Source of the DNA: Candidatus Kuenenia stuttgartensis
GTDB lineage: Bacteria > Planctomycetota > GCA-002687715 > CAIWVZ01
NCBI GenBank assembly: GCA_945860915.1
Contig: CAMARR010000010.1
Location: forward strand, 1 to 64,000
Direction of reading: 5' to 3'
Length of the DNA: 64,000 bases
Positions 25,687-35,251 of this stretch are shown here, one piece after another. Position 1 is the first letter of the stretch. Each line of letters opens with the position of its first letter. The notes under the pieces were generated by a model, which had not been told where the DNA came from, ran no database searches, and was given only the letters and a program-made list of their open reading frames with translations. Made by a program: the position numbers and the translations under genes.

Positions 25687-25758
25687 TGCCCTGTGGTGTA
25701 ATCGGTAACACGGCAGGTTCTGGCCCTGCAATTCTAGGTTCGAGTCCTAGCGGGGCAA
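25687..25758 (+). tRNA. tRNA-Gln (anticodon CTG)
   Basis: A 72-base cloverleaf with the same acceptor stem and T loop as its neighbour. Anticodon stem GCAGG/CCTGC with loop TTCTGGC gives anticodon CTG, reading CAG. CCA is not encoded. The two genes cover both glutamine codons and probably arose by duplication. A 10-bp hairpin follows within ten bases. Confidence 0.95.
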
Positions 25759-25766
25759 TCAACAAC

Positions 25767-25791
25767 GACCCAAGTCACTCCGACTTGGGTC
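25767..25791 (+). promoter_or_regulatory. Hairpin between tRNA-Gln and rplY
   Basis: GACCCAAGTC (25767-25776) and GACTTGGGTC (25782-25791) form a perfect 10-bp stem with a 5-base loop. CAAGTGTC follows, not a T-run. It separates the tRNA 3' end from the rplY ribosome site (AAGAAGAG). It may mark a processing point or partial terminator. Confidence 0.5.
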
Positions 25792-25814
25792 CAAGTGTCA
25801 AGAAGAGACCTTCG

Positions 25815-26468
25815 ATGGAACTCGCGACCCTCAACACCGAGCCCCGTGCAATCCTCGGCAGTGCCGAATCCCGCCGCATCCGTCGGGGTGGACGCATTCC
25901 GACTGTTGTATACGGGCTCGAGAAGGCCCCCCACTCCTGCACCGTCGACGCTCGCGCGTTCGACGCGGAGTTTCACAGGGGCCTCCGTACCTACAATCTT
26001 GTCATCGCCGGAAAGCAGGAGGCAGCCCTCCTGAAGTCCATTCAGATGGACACATATGGCAAGGATGTCGTCCATTTGGATTTCCACCGTGTGGACCTGA
26101 CGGTCAAGGTACGGGTTGCGGTTCCGTTGTCGTTCATCGGCCACGCCGAGATCAACGCAGCGGGTATCGTCGACCACGTGGCTGAAGACATCCACGTCGA
26201 GTGTCTACCAACCGACATCCCGCCGTCCCTCGAGGTCTCGCTCGAAGGATTGCAGGTTGGCAAGCGCATCGAAGCCAAGGACGTCAAGCTCACAACGGGC
26301 CTGGTTCTTGCCGACGATCCGCACAAGGTCATCGTCAGCTACCACTGGCGTCACGCTGAAGTTGTCGCTCCGGTCGCAGAGGTGGCTCCGGCCGCCGATG
26401 CCGCAGCCAAGCCGGCGGATGGCGCCAAGCCAGCCGCACCTGCTGCGAAGTCCGACGCGAAGAAGTGA
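25815..26468 (+). CDS. rplY: 50S ribosomal protein L25 (CTC family)
   Basis: L25 of the long, CTC form (217 aa) binding 5S rRNA. The N-terminal L25 domain begins ELATLNTEPR with RIRRGGRIPTVVYG; the C-terminal beta domain has HVAEDIHVECLPTDIPPSLEVSLEGL. The tail is Ala/Lys/Pro-rich and low complexity. The track start (25629) runs through the tRNA, so the ATG at 25815 with AAGAGA upstream is used. It overlaps pth by GTGA. Confidence 0.93.
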   Translation: MELATLNTEPRAILGSAESRRIRRGGRIPTVVYGLEKAPHSCTVDARAFDAEFHRGLRTYNLVIAGKQEAALLKSIQMDTYGKDVVHLDFHRVDLTVKVRVAVPLSFIGHAEINAAGIVDHVAEDIHVECLPTDIPPSLEVSLEGLQVGKRIEAKDVKLTTGLVLADDPHKVIVSYHWRHAEVVAPVAEVAPAADAAAKPADGAKPAAPAAKSDAKK

Positions 26469-27172
26469 ACGACGCGCCCCGTGGCCAACCTGTCGGGCGC
26501 TTGGCGCTCGGCATCGGAAATCCCGGGGCTCGTTTTGTCGGTACGCGCCACAATGTGGGATTCGAGGTCTTGGACCTCGTCGCGGCCCGACAAGGTGCGA
26601 ACTGGGTGCCCAACGGTGAGGGCGACCTCGTGGCTCAGGGCCAAACGGCTTCGGGCGCGTGGTGGCTTGTCAAGCCGGGCACATTCGTCAATCGATCGGG
26701 AGAGGCGCTTCGACGCGTGCTCCCGCTTGTTGACGGTGACCCAGGAAGGGTGCTTGTCATCGCGGATGACATGGCGCTCGATCTGGGGACTCTGCGGCTT
26801 CGTGCCGCGGGCTCTCCAGGAGGACACAACGGGCTTCGCTCGGTTCTTGCCGAGCTTGGCACGCAGGCGGTGCCCCGCCTTCGGGTGGGCATCGGATCGG
26901 CTTCTGCCGGTGATTGGACAAGCCATGTGCTTGGCCAATTCACTGAATCTGAGGCCGAGTCCCAAACCCGGGCTTTCGCTCGGGCTGCAGATGGTGTTTG
27001 GGGTTTCCTGCAAGGGACCGACCTCCACGCGCTCGCTGCAGAATTGAATCGCTCCCTTCCCCGGGGACCGGCCTCGGGGACAGTTAAGTCCGATGTTCGC
27101 GACGCGAGTCGCACGGACCGGCTGCCCGAGGGGAGTGAGGAGACACCGACTCCACCGGAGGTACCACGGTGA
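26465..27172 (+). CDS. pth: Peptidyl-tRNA hydrolase
   Basis: Pth (235 aa) releases peptides from prematurely dropped peptidyl-tRNAs. Signatures are LGIGNPGARFVGTRHNVGFEV with the catalytic histidine, KPGTFVNRSGEA, ADDMALDLG and GSPGGHNGLRSV. The C-terminal ~45 residues after the core are a proline/acid-rich extension not needed for activity. GTG start overlaps rplY (GTGA), and its own stop overlaps rpsF the same way. Confidence 0.94.
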   Translation: MNDAPRGQPVGRLALGIGNPGARFVGTRHNVGFEVLDLVAARQGANWVPNGEGDLVAQGQTASGAWWLVKPGTFVNRSGEALRRVLPLVDGDPGRVLVIADDMALDLGTLRLRAAGSPGGHNGLRSVLAELGTQAVPRLRVGIGSASAGDWTSHVLGQFTESEAESQTRAFARAADGVWGFLQGTDLHALAAELNRSLPRGPASGTVKSDVRDASRTDRLPEGSEETPTPPEVPR

Positions 27173-27567
27173 ATAAGTACGAAGGCATGTTCTTGCTGGA
27201 CAACAGCAAGGTGAAACCCGACGCAGCCGAATGTGCGGCTGTTGTGTCGGACGCGATCAAGAAGCATGGTGGAAACGTCGTGCGTGCGGACCGATGGGAC
27301 GAGCGCAAGCTTGCCTACGAGATCCGCAAACAGAAGCGGGGCACATTCGTGCTCGCTCACTTCGAAGCTGAATCGGCGAATGTCGCCGCCATCCGCGACG
27401 ATGTCAATCTCAACGAGAACTTCCTCCGCATCATGATCATGCGTTGCGGCGACGAGTTCCCGACGTTCCTTACGGCGGTCGACTATGAGGCCATGCGCCC
27501 ACGTCGCGAAGAAGAGCCGATGATGGGCGATCCGGCGAAGGGTGATGTACTCGAGGAGGAGGTCTGA
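27169..27567 (+). CDS. rpsF: 30S ribosomal protein S6
   Basis: S6 (132 aa), partner of S18 on the 30S platform. YEGMFLLDNS at the N-terminus and WDERKLAYEIRKQKRGTFVLAHFEA are diagnostic. An acidic tail (PRREEEPMMGD...EEEV) is present, as often seen. GTG start overlaps the pth stop. No ssb gene sits between rpsF and rpsR, unlike in many bacteria. Confidence 0.94.
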   Translation: MNKYEGMFLLDNSKVKPDAAECAAVVSDAIKKHGGNVVRADRWDERKLAYEIRKQKRGTFVLAHFEAESANVAAIRDDVNLNENFLRIMIMRCGDEFPTFLTAVDYEAMRPRREEEPMMGDPAKGDVLEEEV

Positions 27568-27569
27568 TC

Positions 27570-27854
27570 ATGGCACCTAATGGACCAACTCGCCAAAAGG
27601 CGAAGGACAAGAAGAAGAGACTCAAGAAACTCACCGAAAAGGCTCAGTGCCGTTGGTGTAAGGGTCTCAAGACGTGCGAGGAGGGACTCGCGCGTATCGA
27701 CTGGAAGAATGTCGACCAACTCCAGCGATTTGTTACGCCTCAGGGCAAGCTCTTCTCGAGGAAGCGTTCGGGCAACTGCTCCCGTTCGCAGAGTCTCGTG
27801 AAGGCTGCGGTCAAGTACGCCCGGCAGATGTCGCTCATGCCCTACGTGGGCTGA
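27570..27854 (+). CDS. rpsR: 30S ribosomal protein S18 (zinc-type)
   Basis: S18 (94 aa). The core IDWKNVDQLQRFVTPQGKLFSRKRSG and the VKAARQMSLMPY-like end are typical. Cysteines in CRWCKGLKTC and in the GNCSRSQ segment give the four-cysteine, zinc-binding version of the protein. It starts 2 bases after rpsF with GAGGAGG upstream. Confidence 0.94.
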   Translation: MAPNGPTRQKAKDKKKRLKKLTEKAQCRWCKGLKTCEEGLARIDWKNVDQLQRFVTPQGKLFSRKRSGNCSRSQSLVKAAVKYARQMSLMPYVG

Positions 27855-27873
27855 GCTTCAGAAGGAATTCCCC

Positions 27874-28380
27874 ATGGATATCCTCCTCATCCAGGACGTC
27901 GACAAACTCGGCCGCCGCGGCGATCGAGTTCAGGTGAAGTCGGGCTACGCCCGTAATTACCTCCTCCCGTTTGGCTACGCCGTGCTCCCGACCGTCGCGA
28001 ATCTCGCGGCGACCGAGCGTTCACGAGCAAAGTGGCTTGCCGAAGAGACTCAAAAGGTCGAATCGGTTCGCGCATTTGCCGAACTTCTCAAACCCATTTC
28101 GCTCAACCTCATCGAGCGCGCGTCTGACGAAGGCCGCCTCTATGGTTCAGTGAACGACAAGGTCATCGCGGCGAAGCTTGCCGATCTCGGTTTCAAGGTG
28201 GACATGAAGGCGATTCGCCTCGATGCCCCCATCCGAGAGATTGGCAACTACGACGTTCGAGTTCATCTCCACGCTGAGGTTGAATTCATGATGCCCGTCC
28301 GCGTCCGAGCCGAAGGCTTCGAGACATGGGAACCTGGTCAGCCGAAGGTCCGCAAGGTAGCGGGACCGCTTTCTAACTGA
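27874..28380 (+). CDS. rplI: 50S ribosomal protein L9
   Basis: L9 (168 aa), two-domain 23S rRNA-binding protein. N-domain MDILLIQDVDKLGRRGDRVQVKSGYARNYLLPFGYA is diagnostic; a connecting helix leads to the C-domain with RLYGSVNDKVIAAKL. The ATG has GAAGGAA upstream. A GC-rich hairpin follows the stop. Confidence 0.95.
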   Translation: MDILLIQDVDKLGRRGDRVQVKSGYARNYLLPFGYAVLPTVANLAATERSRAKWLAEETQKVESVRAFAELLKPISLNLIERASDEGRLYGSVNDKVIAAKLADLGFKVDMKAIRLDAPIREIGNYDVRVHLHAEVEFMMPVRVRAEGFETWEPGQPKVRKVAGPLSN

Positions 28381-28392
28381 GCCAAACCATTG

Positions 28393-28416
28393 GCCGCCCC
28401 GGCTCTCCGGGGCGGC
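28393..28416 (+). terminator. Hairpin after rplI
   Basis: GCCGCCCCGG (28393-28402) and CCGGGGCGGC (28407-28416) are perfect 10-base complements with a CTCT loop. TGTGTCCCCC follows, so there is no T-tract; termination would be inefficient. It may set the 3' end of the ribosomal protein mRNA while allowing read-through to dnaB. Confidence 0.5.
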
Positions 28417-28472
28417 TGTGTCCCCCTAGCCTGGTACTCTCCCCGCGTCCTCCCGCTCCCCGAGCGCCCTAG

Positions 28473-29816
28473 ATGAGTCACGACGCGAATCTCCCAGAAA
28501 ACGCCGAGGCAGAACGCAGTGTCCTTCGGACCCTGCTTGTAAGTCCTGAGCGCTACGCGGATGTGCGTGAAATCGTTGCGCCGGAAGATTTCTACGTCCG
28601 AAGCCACCAACTGATTTTTGCCGCTCTCGGTGTGCTTGCGGATGACCCCCAGGGCGTGGACATCATCACCCTCGAAGAGACACTCCGAGCGAGCGGCGAT
28701 CTCGATGCAGCGGGCGGGCGACCCTATCTGGCGGAAATTGTATCGCAGTTCGTGACGGGCAATGTCGAATCGCACGCCGGGCTTGTCCGCGATTGCTCGC
28801 TCCGTCGAAAGCTCTTGCGTGCCGCCGACGAGATTCGTGTCAGCGCGATCGAAGGCCCGAAGCGCGCGGCAGAACTCGTCGATGAAGCGTCGGGAATCTT
28901 GTTTGACTTAGGTCTACAGGGCTCCAAGCGCGACACCGTTCGAGTTGGTGACGTCCTTATCGAGACATATCAGAAACTGATGTCGGACGAGGGGACGTCT
29001 GGAGGGTTGACGGGAGTTGACACCGGATATTATCGACTCAACGATATGCTCGGTGGTTTTCAGTCTGGAGATCTGGTCATCATTGCTGCTCGCCCTTCGA
29101 TGGGAAAGACGACGTTTGCTCTGAATTGCGCGCTGAATGCCTGCCTCGGTGCTGGCAAGCGCGTCTTGTTCTTCTCGATCGAAATGGCGGAGGAGCCAAT
29201 CCTCACCAACATGCTCTGCGCGACTGCGCGGGTCGATGCACAGCGGGTTCGGAAGCGGCAGATGACCCGAACCGAGCAAGACAAGATCTCGGAGGCTGCT
29301 GGCCGCCTGATGGAGGCACCGTTCCTCATTGATACGACGTCAGGGCTGACACCCATGGACGTCCGAGCCAAGGCGCGCCGAGCCCAACATCGACACGGCA
29401 AGATCGATCTCATCCTGATCGACTACCTGCAGATGATGCAGTCGCACGTTAAGGTGGAGACGCGCCAACTTGAGGTCGCGCACATTTCGCGATCTCTCAA
29501 AGAGCTAGCAAAGGAATTTGGCTGTCCCGTCATTGCCCTATCCCAGCTCAACCGTGCACTCGAGGGCCGCAAGGAGCACCGTCCGCAGCTTTCGGACCTT
29601 CGCGAATCGGGGGCTATCGAGCAAGATGCCGACGTCATTATGTTCCTCCACCGCGAGGACTACTACGGGGCGCCCGAGGCCGCTCCGCCTATCGAGTCCG
29701 GCCGTAAAACCGAGGTCATCATTGGCAAGCAGCGCAATGGCCCGACGGGAAAGGTCGACCTCCTCTTCTTCCCGAATCTCCTCCGTTTCGAGAACCTCGC
29801 CGAAGGGGTAGGGTGA
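28473..29816 (+). CDS. dnaB: Replicative DNA helicase DnaB
   Basis: DnaB (447 aa), hexameric 5'-3' helicase of the replication fork. The N-terminal primase-interacting domain has NLPENAEAERSVL; the RecA-like ATPase has Walker A ARPSMGKTT, Walker B LILIDYLQMM and ALSQLNRALEGRKEHRPQLSDLRESGAIEQDAD. No intein is present. Placement after rplI is common. A TACTCT box lies 32 bases before the ATG but without a clear -35. Confidence 0.96.
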   Translation: MSHDANLPENAEAERSVLRTLLVSPERYADVREIVAPEDFYVRSHQLIFAALGVLADDPQGVDIITLEETLRASGDLDAAGGRPYLAEIVSQFVTGNVESHAGLVRDCSLRRKLLRAADEIRVSAIEGPKRAAELVDEASGILFDLGLQGSKRDTVRVGDVLIETYQKLMSDEGTSGGLTGVDTGYYRLNDMLGGFQSGDLVIIAARPSMGKTTFALNCALNACLGAGKRVLFFSIEMAEEPILTNMLCATARVDAQRVRKRQMTRTEQDKISEAAGRLMEAPFLIDTTSGLTPMDVRAKARRAQHRHGKIDLILIDYLQMMQSHVKVETRQLEVAHISRSLKELAKEFGCPVIALSQLNRALEGRKEHRPQLSDLRESGAIEQDADVIMFLHREDYYGAPEAAPPIESGRKTEVIIGKQRNGPTGKVDLLFFPNLLRFENLAEGVG

Positions 29817-29863
29817 GGGCCGCCGGAGCTGGGGGAGGGAACCCCGTCTGGTCGGGACTCTGC

Positions 29864-32278
29864 ATGCCGATCCGAATCTTGTCTGTCATTCTGTTTGTCG
29901 CAGCATTCGTTGCCGCGCAGGACACACGCCCACAGGACGCGACCGAAGGTCGCTCCGTGACACGTATCGAACTTCCGTTCCTGAAGCGACTTACCCCTGA
30001 CGCCGTACGAGCGCGCATGGGGCTGAAAGTCGGACGCCCGTTCACCCGCGAGCTGTTCGCGAAGGACCTAAAGGCCCTCGTCGATTCGAAGATCTTCTTC
30101 AATATCTCAAAGGCTACGGCCGAGTTAGACGGCACGGGCGTCGTCCTCACCATCGTCGGTGAAGAAAACGTCCGCGTGCTTGAAGTTGCATTTTTCGGCC
30201 TCGTCGACGCCAGTCGCGACACGATCAGCCCCGTGGTCAAGACGACAGCCGGAGGCCTCGTCGATTCATTTTCACTCGATGTCGATAAGCAGTCGATTCT
30301 CCGATGGTATCGACAGCAGGGATTTCACTTTGCAGAGGTGAATATTCTTCAGACACCGGTCGAAGGCGGCGACGGTGTCGTGGTCGTGTTCCAGATCACA
30401 GAAGGCCCGAAGGTCAAAATCAAGGAAGTGAATTTCGACGGGAACGCGACGTTCTCGAAGGCCGATCTCCTCAAGGCCATGCCGAAGACTTCAGAGCCCG
30501 GCTTCCTCTCATCGACTGAGTTCGTTCTTGAAGAAATTCAACGCGACGTTGTGCAGTTGAATCGGTACTACCAAGGCAGAGGGTTTCTCGATGCTCGCTG
30601 TTCGCTCTTAGGCTACGAACCAACCCCTGACTATTCGAAAGTCACGATTCGCATTGCAGTTGACGAGGGGCGGCGCTACGTGGTCCGTTCGGTTGCGATC
30701 GAAGGCATGACTCTCTTCGATCCCACTCTGACGTTGTCTGAACTTAAAACGACTGTCGGATCGCCCTACGAACCTGGCATCGCGTTGGCTCAGGACCTTC
30801 GAGACATCACGACTCGCTACCAAGAGCGCGCGTACATCGAAGCCAACGTCCAAGATGCCTCGACGCTCGACGTAGATGGCAATGCTGTCGATGTCATCGT
30901 GCGGGTCGTCGAAGGCGAAATGACCTACACCGGTGAGGTCGTGATTCACGGCAACATTGAGACTCGCGACAATGTGATTCGGCGCGAGATCGACGTTTGG
31001 ACCGGCGAGCCGTTGAATCTGAAGAAGTTTGAGCGTGCTCGTAAACGTCTTTTCGCCCTGCAGTACTGGGAGGCATCGCGCGATGGCCTGTCCGCGGAAA
31101 CAACAGACATTCCCAACGCTGCCTTTGGGACCTACAGAGATGCCTACGTCACGCTGCGCGACACCAAGCGCGAGAACGTAAAGGACGTCATCATCAACGT
31201 AAAGGAGAAGGACTCAGGGTCTCTTCGATTTGCCGTCGGTGTTGGATCGAACAACGGGATCGTCGGCGATATCACATATCGTAAAGAGAACTTCGACCCC
31301 TTCGACTTGCCTGAAGGGTTCGGGGATATCCTTGATGCGTTCACCGGAGGCGGCGACACCCTCATTCTCTCGGTCCAGCCCGGAACGATCTACTCACGAT
31401 TCCAGACGACCTACATGAATCCCCGCCTTTGGGATTCAACGTACTCGTTCCGAGTCGACGCCTATAAGAGCTTCTTTCTACGCGAAGCGTGGTTGGAAGA
31501 TCGAATGGGTTTCCGAACGACCTTCGGGCACAGATTCGGTGATGACCTCACGGTGTTCGGAGGCTTCCGCAGCGAAGTTGTCAAAGCCACGGACGTCGAG
31601 ACCACCGCTCCGCAGATTGTGTTTGACTTTGAGGGCGAGCAGCTGATCGGATCGTTGTTCCTTGATGCCAAACTCAATCACACGGACGATCCGAGCGACC
31701 CGAGCGAGGGATATGCGCTCTCGTTGAACGGGGAGTTTGCTGGTCTTTGGGGTGACTTGGAATTCGCTCGTGTTCAGGCGGGTGGGGACGTTTACTTCCG
31801 ACTGTCGCAGGACTCCCAAGAACGTTGGCATATTCTCTCCCTGCGCGCTGAAGTCGGTTGGGAGTCTGAGTACGGCGATTCAAACGACATACCTGTCTAT
31901 GAGCGATTCTTCGTCGGCGGATCGGGCTCGCTTCGCGGGTTCCGGCATCGCGGCGTTGGTCCTCACGAGAACAGCGAGCCGATCGGTGGAAAGGCATTCT
32001 GGACAGCTTCGGCGGAGTATGGGTTCCCCCTCGTCGGGGTCCCTGCGCCGGGCGAGCCGAGCCTGCGCGGCGTAGCGTTCATCGATTCGGGTGCATTGGG
32101 CGCGGATTGGAGTTCGAACGGAATTTCGGACGTTCGCCTCTCGCTTGGGGCGGGTATCCGTATCGTGGTACCGTTCCTCGGCCCACGGCCCATCTCAATT
32201 GATTTCGGCATTCCGGTAATCAAACACGATGGCGATGAGCCTCGGGTGCTCACATTTAGTTTCGGTTCGAATTTCTGA
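29864..32278 (+). CDS. bamA: Outer membrane assembly factor BamA (Omp85)
   Basis: BamA (804 aa) inserts beta-barrel proteins into the outer membrane. A signal peptide (MPIRILSVILFVAAFVAAQ) precedes a series of POTRA domains (about 25-415, with GNATFSKADLLK and IHGNIETRDNVIRREID), then a C-terminal barrel with the loop-6 motif GSLRGFRHRG and a terminal phenylalanine (SFGSNF). The track start is a GTG at 29813 overlapping dnaB (GTGA), adding 17 residues before the signal peptide; the ATG at 29864 is preferred but both are possible. Confidence 0.93.
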   Translation: MPIRILSVILFVAAFVAAQDTRPQDATEGRSVTRIELPFLKRLTPDAVRARMGLKVGRPFTRELFAKDLKALVDSKIFFNISKATAELDGTGVVLTIVGEENVRVLEVAFFGLVDASRDTISPVVKTTAGGLVDSFSLDVDKQSILRWYRQQGFHFAEVNILQTPVEGGDGVVVVFQITEGPKVKIKEVNFDGNATFSKADLLKAMPKTSEPGFLSSTEFVLEEIQRDVVQLNRYYQGRGFLDARCSLLGYEPTPDYSKVTIRIAVDEGRRYVVRSVAIEGMTLFDPTLTLSELKTTVGSPYEPGIALAQDLRDITTRYQERAYIEANVQDASTLDVDGNAVDVIVRVVEGEMTYTGEVVIHGNIETRDNVIRREIDVWTGEPLNLKKFERARKRLFALQYWEASRDGLSAETTDIPNAAFGTYRDAYVTLRDTKRENVKDVIINVKEKDSGSLRFAVGVGSNNGIVGDITYRKENFDPFDLPEGFGDILDAFTGGGDTLILSVQPGTIYSRFQTTYMNPRLWDSTYSFRVDAYKSFFLREAWLEDRMGFRTTFGHRFGDDLTVFGGFRSEVVKATDVETTAPQIVFDFEGEQLIGSLFLDAKLNHTDDPSDPSEGYALSLNGEFAGLWGDLEFARVQAGGDVYFRLSQDSQERWHILSLRAEVGWESEYGDSNDIPVYERFFVGGSGSLRGFRHRGVGPHENSEPIGGKAFWTASAEYGFPLVGVPAPGEPSLRGVAFIDSGALGADWSSNGISDVRLSLGAGIRIVVPFLGPRPISIDFGIPVIKHDGDEPRVLTFSFGSNF

Positions 32279-32324
32279 GGGAAAGCCAATGCGCGGCCCA
32301 ATCCGGCTGCGCCGGAGAGAAACC

Positions 32325-32867
32325 ATGAACCGCATTGCAATCATCCTTCTAATGGCGATTGTGGCCATTCCAGTGTCCGCTCAAGTTCAGATCGGCTTCA
32401 TTGACTTCCAGAAGTGCTTTGAGGAATACAAGAAGGCTGATGCGCAGGTCAAGGAGCAGGAGAAACTGCTCGAAGCCGAACGCGGCAAGATCCGCATCGC
32501 AGAGCAGAAGATCATCGCCATGCGCGACAACCTTGACCTGCTTACTGACGGTTCGCCCGATCAGCTTGAACTGAAGAAGAAGATCGAGGTTGCAAAGGTC
32601 GATCTCAACATCGACAAGGAACTCATTGCGATGAACTACCAGCGGATGTTGGTGGAGCTTCTCAAGAAGGTCTACGAGGACATTCGTCGCGAAGTCAAGG
32701 CCGTCGCTCAGGAGAAGGGACTCAAGTTGGTACTCCTTCAGGCAAGCGGCGATATCACCGGCAAGACTCGTCAGGACGTTGTCAACAACATCTTGATCCG
32801 CCCCGTCTTCTACTTCGACGCCTCGCTCGACATCACCGCCGAGGTGGTAGCTCGCCTCAACAAGTGA
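32325..32867 (+). CDS. skp: Periplasmic chaperone Skp/OmpH
   Basis: A 180-aa exported chaperone that holds unfolded outer membrane proteins. Signal peptide NRIAIILLMAIVAIPVSAQ is followed by VQIGFIDFQKCFEEYKKADAQVKEQEK and long charged helices, as in OmpH family tentacles. GGAGAG seven bases before ATG 32325 decides the start, partly inside a small CCGGC/GCCGG hairpin (32303-32315). It sits between bamA and lpxD, the usual order. Confidence 0.9.
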   Translation: MNRIAIILLMAIVAIPVSAQVQIGFIDFQKCFEEYKKADAQVKEQEKLLEAERGKIRIAEQKIIAMRDNLDLLTDGSPDQLELKKKIEVAKVDLNIDKELIAMNYQRMLVELLKKVYEDIRREVKAVAQEKGLKLVLLQASGDITGKTRQDVVNNILIRPVFYFDASLDITAEVVARLNK

Positions 32868-32882
32868 GGCGTTGACTGAACG

Positions 32883-33953
32883 ATGAAGGTTCAACTCCGG
32901 ATAGCAGACATCCTCGCCTTGACCGGCGGGGAGTTAGTGGGCGATGACCAGGCGGTCGTCACGGGCCTCAACGGTGTTGATCTCGCACGTGCAGGTGACC
33001 TTACGTTTGTCGATTCAGACAAATACCTGCCCCTTTTGAAGTCAACTTTGGCGGCGGTAGTGTTGGTCAGGTCTGCCGTCTCAGATTGCCGCGCTACTCA
33101 GGTCGTGGTCGCCGAGCCAAACGTCGCGTTCAACCGTATTTTGGCGAAGGTTGTTGATGCGGCGGACCGAGATCGTCTGCGTGGCGATGGGGGCGTGCAT
33201 CCATCTGCGACGGTACATCCATCAGCCAAGGTCGATTCAACCGCGGCCATCGGCGCACAGGCCGTGATTTGTCCGGGCGCGAGCATTGGGCCTCGCAGTG
33301 TCGTCGGCCCCCTCACGTATGTGGGGCACGGTTCGACGCTCGGTGCGGATTGCATTCTGCATCCGGGCGCCGTCGTGATGCATGGCGTCACGCTAGGCGA
33401 TCGTGTCACTCTTCAGCCGAACTGCGTCGTCGGATCTGACGGATTCGGATATGCAAAGAACGACCGCGGTCATTACGAGAAGATCCCACAAGTCGGCGGA
33501 GTGCTGATTGGCGACGATGTCGAGATTGGGTCGTCAACCACGATCGATCGGGGCCGTTTTGCCCCCACGCGAATTGGTCGGGGCACGAAGATCGACAATC
33601 TTGTGCAGGTGGCGCACAACGTGATTCTTGGAGAGGACTGCATCTTGGTTGCTCATTGCGGTGTCGCAGGTTCCTCTGAACTTGGCGATCGTGTGACGAT
33701 CGGCGCCATGACTGGCGTGACGGGCCACATCAAGATCGGAAACGATGTCGGCGTTGCGGCGATGAGTGGTGTCTCGAAAGGACTCGACCCTGGCCAGAAT
33801 TACCTTGGCATCCCAGCCAAGCCGATCTTGGAAGGATCAAAGATTCGCCTTTCCGCTGAGAAACTCCCCGCACTCTTGGCAAAGGTCCGTGAGCTTGAAC
33901 AGAGACTTGCGAAGCTTGAGTCAGCCAGCAGTCAACCTGGGACATCACGGTGA
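32883..33953 (+). CDS. lpxD: UDP-3-O-acylglucosamine N-acyltransferase
   Basis: LpxD (356 aa) adds the N-linked acyl chain in lipid A synthesis. An N-terminal uridine-binding domain (1-100, ending [11 protein letters not shown]) precedes a left-handed beta-helix of hexapeptide repeats ([19 protein letters not shown]...). [22 protein letters not shown] and the catalytic histidine region [11 protein letters not shown] are present. The C-terminus is a helix/coiled coil. GTGA overlap with the next gene. Confidence 0.95.
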   Translation: MKVQLRIADILALTGGELVGDDQAVVTGLNGVDLARAGDLTFVDSDKYLPLLKSTLAAVVLVRSAVSDCRATQVVVAEPNVAFNRILAKVVDAADRDRLRGDGGVHPSATVHPSAKVDSTAAIGAQAVICPGASIGPRSVVGPLTYVGHGSTLGADCILHPGAVVMHGVTLGDRVTLQPNCVVGSDGFGYAKNDRGHYEKIPQVGGVLIGDDVEIGSSTTIDRGRFAPTRIGRGTKIDNLVQVAHNVILGEDCILVAHCGVAGSSELGDRVTIGAMTGVTGHIKIGNDVGVAAMSGVSKGLDPGQNYLGIPAKPILEGSKIRLSAEKLPALLAKVRELEQRLAKLESASSQPGTSR

Positions 33954-35251
33954 AGCCTCAACGCACTCTGCGCAATCCCGTCACATTGCGCGGCGTGGGT
34001 CTCCACACCGGCAAGGACGTCACGATGGTCCTCAAGCCGTCGGAACCTGATTCCGGAATCGTTTTCGTGCGAACGGATATTCCAGGAGCGCCTCGACTTC
34101 CGCTTCTGCAGCAGCATGCCGAGAAACGCGACCGTCAATCGGCAGTTCGCCTGGGCGATGCCGAGGTAGGCACTGTAGAGCATTTAGCCGCAGCACTCTA
34201 TGCCTGCGGAGTTCATAATGCAGTCATTGACATCGACGGTGCTGAAGTGCCAGCGATGGATGGTTCGGCGATCGCTTTTGTTGATGCGATTCGCGAGGCC
34301 GGACGCATTGACCAGAAGGCTGAACGGCGAGTGCTCAAGCTCGATCGCAATCTGGCCGTCGTTGAGGGAGATTCAACACTCAGTGCGTTCCCGGGCGATG
34401 GAAGCCTCAGACTTTCGTACACACTCGACTACTCTGCTGCGGCCCCATGGCTTCGGCCCCAACATGTAGCGATGGTGATCGATGAAGATCGGTTCGCTCG
34501 CGATGTTGCGCCGGCGCGGACGTTCTGCCTCGAGTCCGAAGCGACGAAATTGCGCGAAATGGGCTTTGGCAGGGGCGCCGACACTCGGAACACCTTGGTG
34601 CTTGGCAAGGATGGCGTTCAAGACAATTCGTTCCGACTCGAAGACGAACCGGCGCGCCACAAGATGCTTGACCTCATCGGCGACCTATCAATGCTGGGCG
34701 CCGATCTTGAAGCGAAGATTGTCGCGGTCAAGACCGGACATCGTGCGAATCTAGAACTTGTCACACAGCTCAAAGATCGAATGGCGGCGGCTGAGCTCGA
34801 GGGTACAGCCGAGGCCTCGACATCCATCGATATCAACGAGATCATGCGGATTCTCCCGCATCGATATCCATTTTTATTCCTCGATCGCGTTGTGTCGGTC
34901 GACGGTGCCAAGCGCGCCGTGGCCATCAAAAACATCTCGGTTAACGAGCCGATTTTTCAGGGGCACTGGCCCGAAGACCCGGTTTTCCCCGGCGTGCTGC
35001 AGGTCGAGGCGCTCGCCCAACTGGCGGGTGTCCTGTTGATGCGCAAACTCTCTCATACGGGTAAGCGAGCGATGATTGTGGCGATTGAACACGTCAAGTT
35101 TCGCCAAGTGGTTCGACCGGGAGACCAGCTCAGGCTTGAATGTGAGACTCTCGAAGACCGTGGCGGTTATGCGAAGGTCTACGGGAAAGCCATGGTCAAC
35201 AACAAAGTCGCGAGCGCTGCCACATTGAAGTTCCTTTTGGTGAAGGCATGA
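33950..35251 (+). CDS. lpxC/fabZ: LpxC-FabZ fusion (UDP-3-O-acyl-GlcNAc deacetylase / 3-hydroxyacyl-ACP dehydratase)
   Basis: A 433-aa bifunctional protein. Residues 1-280 are LpxC, the committed lipid A step: [23 protein letters not shown] carries a zinc-site histidine and [15 protein letters not shown] the others. Residues 290-433 are FabZ, a hot-dog dehydratase of fatty acid synthesis: [14 protein letters not shown] and [20 protein letters not shown] hold the catalytic His and Glu. Such fusions are known in Bacteroidetes and some other diderms. GTG start overlaps lpxD; ATGA overlap with lpxA. Confidence 0.95.
   Translation: MKPQRTLRNPVTLRGVGLHTGKDVTMVLKPSEPDSGIVFVRTDIPGAPRLPLLQQHAEKRDRQSAVRLGDAEVGTVEHLAAALYACGVHNAVIDIDGAEVPAMDGSAIAFVDAIREAGRIDQKAERRVLKLDRNLAVVEGDSTLSAFPGDGSLRLSYTLDYSAAAPWLRPQHVAMVIDEDRFARDVAPARTFCLESEATKLREMGFGRGADTRNTLVLGKDGVQDNSFRLEDEPARHKMLDLIGDLSMLGADLEAKIVAVKTGHRANLELVTQLKDRMAAAELEGTAEASTSIDINEIMRILPHRYPFLFLDRVVSVDGAKRAVAIKNISVNEPIFQGHWPEDPVFPGVLQVEALAQLAGVLLMRKLSHTGKRAMIVAIEHVKFRQVVRPGDQLRLECETLEDRGGYAKVYGKAMVNNKVASAATLKFLLVKA

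Noticed and set aside
25629-25814. N-terminal extension of L25 through the tRNA
   Set aside because: It would translate a tRNA gene; the ATG at 25815 matches the family start.
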